From contig CAZTLA010000063.1 in the NCBI GenBank assembly GCA_964614365.1, forward strand, positions 1 through 16,510: DNA of 16,510 bases. The letters run 5' to 3'. The notes under the pieces are model-generated. The model did not search any database and was not told the DNA's origin. It was given only the letters and a program-made list of their open reading frames with translations. The position numbers were made by a program, and so were the translations under genes. Shown here piece by piece: positions 12,411-16,510 of this stretch; within the stretch, counting starts at the first letter, position 1, and each line of letters begins with the position of its first letter. The stretch comes from JACQWR01 sp964614365. Its GTDB lineage: Bacteria; Desulfobacterota; Syntrophia; Syntrophales; JACQWR01.

Positions 12411-14198
12411 CTACCTGTTCTGCGTAACGATATCCACCAGGGCGGGACGTCTTTCTTTCTTCATGACCGCGAGCGCCCTCCGTAAAGCAGGTTCGATATC
12501 CGTACTTCGCAGGACCGGCCCTTCGCCGTAGGCGCCCATCGACTGGGCCAGCTTGGCAAAATCAAAGAGGGGATCTTCAATCCGGTTGCCGATAAAGGCG
12601 TTTTCCACCGGCCTTTTCCGTCCGCCGGCGACCTTTGCGCAATGTTCCTCGGAATTATAGTAGCTGCGGTTGTTCACGATGATGGTGAGCAAGGGGATCC
12701 TGTGATGAACCGCCGTCCACAGGCCGTTCGAAGTAAACAGGAAATCGCCGTCGCCTTGGAGGTTGATGCAGAGACGATCAGGCAATCCCATGGCAACACC
12801 AATGGATGCGCCGATACCGTATCCCAAACCTCCTCCCGGATGCTTGCCCATATACTGATCCTGTTTCTCGATATCCCATAGGCGGTGCACCCAGCGGTTC
12901 AGGCCGCCGTTTGCCAGCACCCATGGCTCATCCTTGATCACATTCCACACGATAAGGGCCAGGGTGGAAAGGGCGACCGGTTCTTCCTCGTTCTGCTGCT
13001 GTGCCCTGGCCAGCCACTTTGCCCGTAGTTTCTCGAGCCGTCCTTCCCATTTCCGTGATCGTTTCTCGATTTTTTGCTTTGCCGCGGCATAGGTCGCCGA
13101 TCCCATCATTTCCCTGCACTTTTCCAGCAGATCCGGTACGAACACGGACGTGTCTGCGGAAATGAGGTCGTCCGTCTCCATTAACCTGCGGGAATCATGG
13201 CTCCAGCTCCTTACCAGGTAGGTATCCAGGGTGACATGCGTAATATGCGTGCTCGGTCTGAACAGGGGGGTTCCCCTCCGGGTAACCTTGTCAAAGGTGT
13301 GCAACGCGCCGTAGAGGTCCATCGTATCCAAAACCAGGATGTAGTCGGTATCGGCAATTACTTCTGACGCTATTTCCGCGAGCGCCAGGGGATGATTCGT
13401 GGGAAAATTGTGCCTCGTTTCCTGGTCCAGCACGGGAATCATGAGCATGTCCGCCAGCTTCTCCAGCGCATCGTAGGCTGCGGCGGAGCGACCGAGACGG
13501 TCCGCGATAATCACGGGATTCTCCGCCCGTAACAATTCGCCGGCTATACGCTCGATAACCTCCATAGGCGCGGTCGGTCCGGAGGCCGGTTTTAACCGCG
13601 AGGGGTTGGGAAGAGGCGGAAAGACTTCATATTCTGCTTCCTGGATGGCGGCGTCAAAACAGACATAAACGGGACCCGTAGGCTCGGTCATGGCCAACTG
13701 GTAGGCGCGACCAATAGATTCCGGCACGCTTTCCAGATCCGCAGGCTGGTCATCCCATTTCACATAATCTCGCACCTGATTGCCTTGCACCAGTGCCGTA
13801 TGCGTCCAGTCCATGCCGGGTCTCCGGTTGGGATAGGACATTGGCCCGGTGCCTCCCAGGACAATTACGGGCACCCGATCGCACCAGGCATTGTAAATGG
13901 CCATGGTTGCATGCTGCAGACCGACGATGTTGTGTACGATGGCCGCCAATGGTTTCCCCGTCGCCTTGGCGTAGCCGTGGGCAATGGCGACGGATATCTC
14001 CTCATGGGTACATTCGATAATTTCCGGTTCGTTGTTCCCCAAATAATTAACCAGCGAGTCGTGGATACCGCGAAACGTCGCACCGGGATTAAAAGCAGCG
14101 TAAGGTATGCCGTATTCCCGCAGTACATCCACAATATAATCGGATCCGTATTTTCTCTCCGTAAGACGACCGGTCTTGCCGGCGTTCACCGTTTTCAT
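12411..14198 (-). CDS. ThDP-dependent acetolactate synthase / decarboxylase-like enzyme
   Basis: About 595 residues in the standard three-domain layout of the acetolactate synthase/benzoylformate decarboxylase family. The N-terminal Pyr domain has the catalytic glutamate in ECTHEEISVAIAHGYAKATG (about residue 66). A central domain follows, ending in a highly charged helical stretch (about 375-405). The C-terminal PP domain has the ThDP/Mg motif GDGDF (about 483), followed 27 residues later by NN. The pattern is unlike true acetohydroxyacid synthase IlvB in several places, and no small subunit gene adjoins it. A dedicated decarboxylase or C-C ligase of 2-oxo acids, or a sulfoacetaldehyde-type enzyme, is therefore likelier than branched-chain amino acid synthesis. 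I chose the ATG at 14198 (GGTGG six bases upstream) over the GTG at 14207. It stands alone between a convergent gene and a terminator. Confidence 0.8.
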   Translation of the reverse strand: MKTVNAGKTGRLTERKYGSDYIVDVLREYGIPYAAFNPGATFRGIHDSLVNYLGNNEPEIIECTHEEISVAIAHGYAKATGKPLAAIVHNIVGLQHATMAIYNAWCDRVPVIVLGGTGPMSYPNRRPGMDWTHTALVQGNQVRDYVKWDDQPADLESVPESIGRAYQLAMTEPTGPVYVCFDAAIQEAEYEVFPPLPNPSRLKPASGPTAPMEVIERIAGELLRAENPVIIADRLGRSAAAYDALEKLADMLMIPVLDQETRHNFPTNHPLALAEIASEVIADTDYILVLDTMDLYGALHTFDKVTRRGTPLFRPSTHITHVTLDTYLVRSWSHDSRRLMETDDLISADTSVFVPDLLEKCREMMGSATYAAAKQKIEKRSRKWEGRLEKLRAKWLARAQQQNEEEPVALSTLALIVWNVIKDEPWVLANGGLNRWVHRLWDIEKQDQYMGKHPGGGLGYGIGASIGVAMGLPDRLCINLQGDGDFLFTSNGLWTAVHHRIPLLTIIVNNRSYYNSEEHCAKVAGGRKRPVENAFIGNRIEDPLFDFAKLAQSMGAYGEGPVLRSTDIEPALRRALAVMKKERRPALVDIVTQNR

Positions 14199-14295
14199 GG
14201 TTTCCACCCGTGTACCTATTTATCGCGCTGCCGCTTATTCAGTTTTTCTTTTGGTAACTCCACACACCTGTCTTATGCTGATACCGCTCACCACA

Positions 14296-14329
14296 ATCAA
14301 AAAGCGGATACCATGATATATATCCGCTT
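14296..14329 (-). terminator. Intrinsic terminator downstream of sppA
   Basis: On the minus strand AAGCGGATA (14329-14321) and TATCCGCTT (14310-14302) form a perfect 9-bp stem around a 10-base loop, followed by a run of T (14301-14297). It lies 60 bases after the sppA stop, so it would end the rpsA-sppA transcript and shield the ThDP-enzyme gene from readthrough. Confidence 0.75.
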
Positions 14330-14388
14330 CTCTAAGCATAGCTATTATGGCCGCAAACGGCCTGCCCTTTCAGAGGAATAATTTCTGG

Positions 14389-15285
14389 TTACTGATAAAG
14401 ATACCTTACACCTCCGGAACCAGAATCGACGCCCTTTTGCAACTCCGCCCTCAGGGCAGAGGACATTCCCTGGAGCATATATTCCCAGAGCGTAGGTCCT
14501 TTTTTCTTGGGGTACACCACGTCGGGCTTCCCTTTGATTCCGGCCATTTTTCCCGCGAGGCGCACCGCATACTCCCGGTTACCGAGCGCATCCACAAGGC
14601 CCATTTTTAGCGCCTGCCTGCCGGTAAATATCCTTCCGTCCGCGATCTTCTTCAGTTCTTCCCGGGAGAGTTTCCTGTTGTCCACTATGACTTCCAGAAA
14701 TTGATCATAAATATCATCAACCAAGTTTTGCAGGAGCGCCCGTTCATCTGCGGTCATGTCCCGCACGGGCGAGCCCATATCCTTGTATTTACCGCTTTTG
14801 ATAACCGATGATTTCAGACCGATTTTCTTGAGGAGCTCTTCCGCATTGGCAAAATACATAACCGCCGAAATACTTCCCGTAAGGGTGCCGGGATTTGCCA
14901 CAATCTTATCGGCGGCGCAAGCGATAAGGTAACCCCCGGAAGCCGCCACGGCGCCCATAGAGACGATGACTTTCTTCTTCTTCTTGAAGTTCATCAGCGC
15001 ATCATATATCTCTTGGGAAGGGGCAACGCCGCCACCCGGTGAATCTATCCGTACAACAACCGCCTTAATCGTATCGTCCCCGTCGAATTCCGCCAGTTGC
15101 TCTATTGCTTCCCGTGAATCGCCGATGATCCCCTCAATAGAAATAATTCCCACCTTTTCGCCGGAGACAAAGGCCTGCCGCTGCGTGGTAATGGCACTCA
15201 ACCCGTAAACAAAGAGGAAAAAAACAACGCCCATGCCTATCAGAAGCAGTATGCCGAATATGACGGGATGCTTTCTCATTTCCAC
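14389..15285 (-). CDS. sppA: Signal peptide peptidase SppA, short (single-domain) form
   Basis: The 298-residue membrane protease is anchored by one N-terminal helix (about 8-32), with the catalytic domain outside the cytoplasm. It degrades signal peptides left after secretion. The active-site serine is in MGAVAASGGYLIAC (S116) and the general-base lysine in KSGKYKDMGSP (K166), the Ser/Lys dyad of the S49 family. VVVRIDSPGGGVAPSQEIY (76-94) and GTLTGSISA (133-141) are further family motifs. The length fits the half-size form that works as an oligomer, unlike the duplicated E. coli protein. Either the GTG at 15285 or the ATG at 15279 may be the start. It follows rpsA by 13 bases; rpsA-sppA is a common deltaproteobacterial order. 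A terminator stands at 14296-14329. Confidence 0.93.
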   Translation of the reverse strand: MEMRKHPVIFGILLLIGMGVVFFLFVYGLSAITTQRQAFVSGEKVGIISIEGIIGDSREAIEQLAEFDGDDTIKAVVVRIDSPGGGVAPSQEIYDALMNFKKKKKVIVSMGAVAASGGYLIACAADKIVANPGTLTGSISAVMYFANAEELLKKIGLKSSVIKSGKYKDMGSPVRDMTADERALLQNLVDDIYDQFLEVIVDNRKLSREELKKIADGRIFTGRQALKMGLVDALGNREYAVRLAGKMAGIKGKPDVVYPKKKGPTLWEYMLQGMSSALRAELQKGVDSGSGGVRYLYQ

Positions 15286-15298
15286 AGGTCAGTCCCCG

Positions 15299-16510
15299 TT
15301 ATTCTTTTACCTCGAGTATTCTTATATCGGCCAGAGCCCTCCCCAGGTTGGAACCCACGGTTTCACTGTTGTTGATATATTGTTTTGCCGTATGGACATC
15401 CGATACCGTTTCGCTATCCTTAAAGCTCAGCCGCACCTTCTTATTTTTTAAATCGATGTTCTTTATTATGGCTGTTACCGTATCGCCAACCGCGTACGGG
15501 GGCGATGGAGAATCCCCCCTTTTAGAGCCCAACTCCGAAATGTGAACCAGTCCTTCGATACCTTCTTCGATCTCGACAAAAAGCCCGAAATCAGTGACGC
15601 TCGTAACTTTTCCCGTAATGGATGCCCCCGGGTCATATTTTTCTGCCAGCGCTTCCCAGGGATTCACTTCCATCTGCTTGAGGCCGAGAGAAAACTTTTC
15701 CTTTTCCACATCCACATTCAACACCATGGCCTCTATTACTTGGCCCTTGGTAAAAAGGTCGGAAGGATGATTTACTCGCTGTTTCCAAGAGATGTCAGAC
15801 ACGTGGATCAGGCCGTCTATCCCCTCTTCTACTCCAACAAAAATGCCAAAACTGGTAATGTTCCTGATCACCCCGTTTACGATGCTGCCTTCCGGGTATT
15901 TCTGTTTGAGCGTTTCCCAAGGATTGGCTGTCGTCTGCTTGAGGCCGAGGGAAATCCGCTTTGTCTGGGGATTAATATCGAGAATCATAACCTTGATCGG
16001 TTCGCCGACGGTCAAAACTTTAGAGGGATGCTTGATTTCTCTGGTCCAGAACATCTCGGAAATATGGACCAGGCCTTCCACGCCTGGTTCAAGCTCCACG
16101 AAAACGCCGTAATCGGTAAGATTCACTACACTTCCCTCTACAAATGATCCAACGGGATATTTATCCGCGATTGTATCCCAGGGATTTTCGGCAAGTTGTT
16201 TCAGGCCCAGGGAAACCCGTTCCTTATCCCGGTCAAAAGAAAGGACCTTTACACGGATCGTATCTCCCTTCGAAAAATGATCTGCGGGACGCGCGACCCT
16301 TCCCCAGGAGATATCGGTTACGTGGAGCAGACCATCGATACCCCCCAGATCAATAAATATCCCATAATCGGTGATATTCTTGATAACACCCTCCAGGATT
16401 TTACCTTCCTCAATCCTGGTAAGAGTTTCCTTCTTCTCCGCCTCTCTCTCATGCTCAAGAATCGATCTCCTCGACAGCACGACGTTGTTTCTTTTTCTGT
16501 CGTACTTCAG
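15299..16510 (-). CDS. rpsA: 30S ribosomal protein S1, C-terminal part (runs off right edge)
   Basis: The frame is open to the window edge; the residues at the edge (KYDRKRNNVVLSRR) are the usual linker before the third S1 domain, so about two domains are missing. Four S1 (OB-fold) RNA-binding repeats are present. They begin at GKILEGVIKNITDYGIFIDL, GSFVEGSVVNLTDYGVFVEL, GSIVNGVIRNITSFGIFVGV and GASITGKVTSVTDFGLFVEI. Each contains a GLxHxSD/E segment, and the first three end with a SLGLKQ motif. These are repeats 3-6 of a six-repeat protein. S1 brings mRNA to the 30S subunit during initiation. The C-terminal tail (after about residue 360 of the visible part) is short and acidic. The gene is transcribed with sppA just downstream. 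Confidence 0.95.
   Translation of the reverse strand: MKYDRKRNNVVLSRRSILEHEREAEKKETLTRIEEGKILEGVIKNITDYGIFIDLGGIDGLLHVTDISWGRVARPADHFSKGDTIRVKVLSFDRDKERVSLGLKQLAENPWDTIADKYPVGSFVEGSVVNLTDYGVFVELEPGVEGLVHISEMFWTREIKHPSKVLTVGEPIKVMILDINPQTKRISLGLKQTTANPWETLKQKYPEGSIVNGVIRNITSFGIFVGVEEGIDGLIHVSDISWKQRVNHPSDLFTKGQVIEAMVLNVDVEKEKFSLGLKQMEVNPWEALAEKYDPGASITGKVTSVTDFGLFVEIEEGIEGLVHISELGSKRGDSPSPPYAVGDTVTAIIKNIDLKNKKVRLSFKDSETVSDVHTAKQYINNSETVGSNLGRALADIRILEVKE

Noticed and set aside
13785..14381. Plus-strand frame of 198 codons opposite the ThDP enzyme start
   Set aside because: It is the antisense of conserved Pyr-domain codons, crosses the intergenic terminator and has no recognisable domain.
1..16510. 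CRISPR arrays, tRNA or rRNA genes, insertion sequences, prophage genes
   Set aside because: No regularly spaced repeats, tRNA-like cloverleaf, rRNA motifs, transposase or phage structural proteins were seen on either strand.

Overview
The window most resembles a chromosomal stretch from an anaerobic deltaproteobacterium (Desulfobacterota, perhaps Syntrophales-like). This is an inference from the rpsA-sppA order, the orphan sigma-70 region 4 protein, the TIGR03169-type flavoprotein, an apparent selenocysteine codon, and many uptake, decarboxylation and racemase-type genes. No database search could be run. TGA is an ordinary stop elsewhere in the window (for example the cupin and the 7062-8294 transporter), so the in-frame TGA described below is not an alternative genetic code.

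Layout. 1-1170: the start of a BT1-type membrane transporter running off the left edge, then a half-length, frameshifted relic of a second MFS transporter. 1206-4117 (all minus): cupin, secreted P1-nuclease/phospholipase C-like protein, C-terminal relic of a YjbQ/UPF0047 protein, flavin reductase-like protein, and a PdxA2-type dehydrogenase whose natural ATG is put out of frame by a run of eight A. 4118-4609: no intact gene; it holds a decayed tripartite-tricarboxylate-type binding-protein gene and two strong GC-rich hairpins. 4610-6191: two Asp/Glu racemase superfamily enzymes, one with both catalytic cysteines and one of arylmalonate-decarboxylase type with only the second. 6347-6920: a hicA-hicB toxin-antitoxin pair.

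7062-10347 (minus) reads as one transcription unit: a TIGR03169-like flavoprotein (the family found fused to SelD), then a rhodanese-rubrerythrin fusion whose catalytic rhodanese cysteine is replaced by TGA, followed by a plausible bacterial SECIS hairpin, then an MFS transporter. I read the fusion as an undescribed or little-described selenoprotein: selenocysteine would be the persulfide- or selenide-carrying residue, joined to a diiron domain. This is the most interesting locus in the window.

10585-12401 (plus): an MFS transporter behind a good sigma-70-like promoter, and a small cysteine-rich protein ending in a sigma region 4 helix-turn-helix. 12411-14198 (minus): a ThDP-dependent acetolactate-synthase/decarboxylase-like enzyme. 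14389-16510 (minus): sppA and the 3' two-thirds of rpsA, closed by an intrinsic terminator. The several gene relics show that the accessory part (1-10 kb) is being rearranged and trimmed, whereas the rpsA-sppA end is housekeeping.
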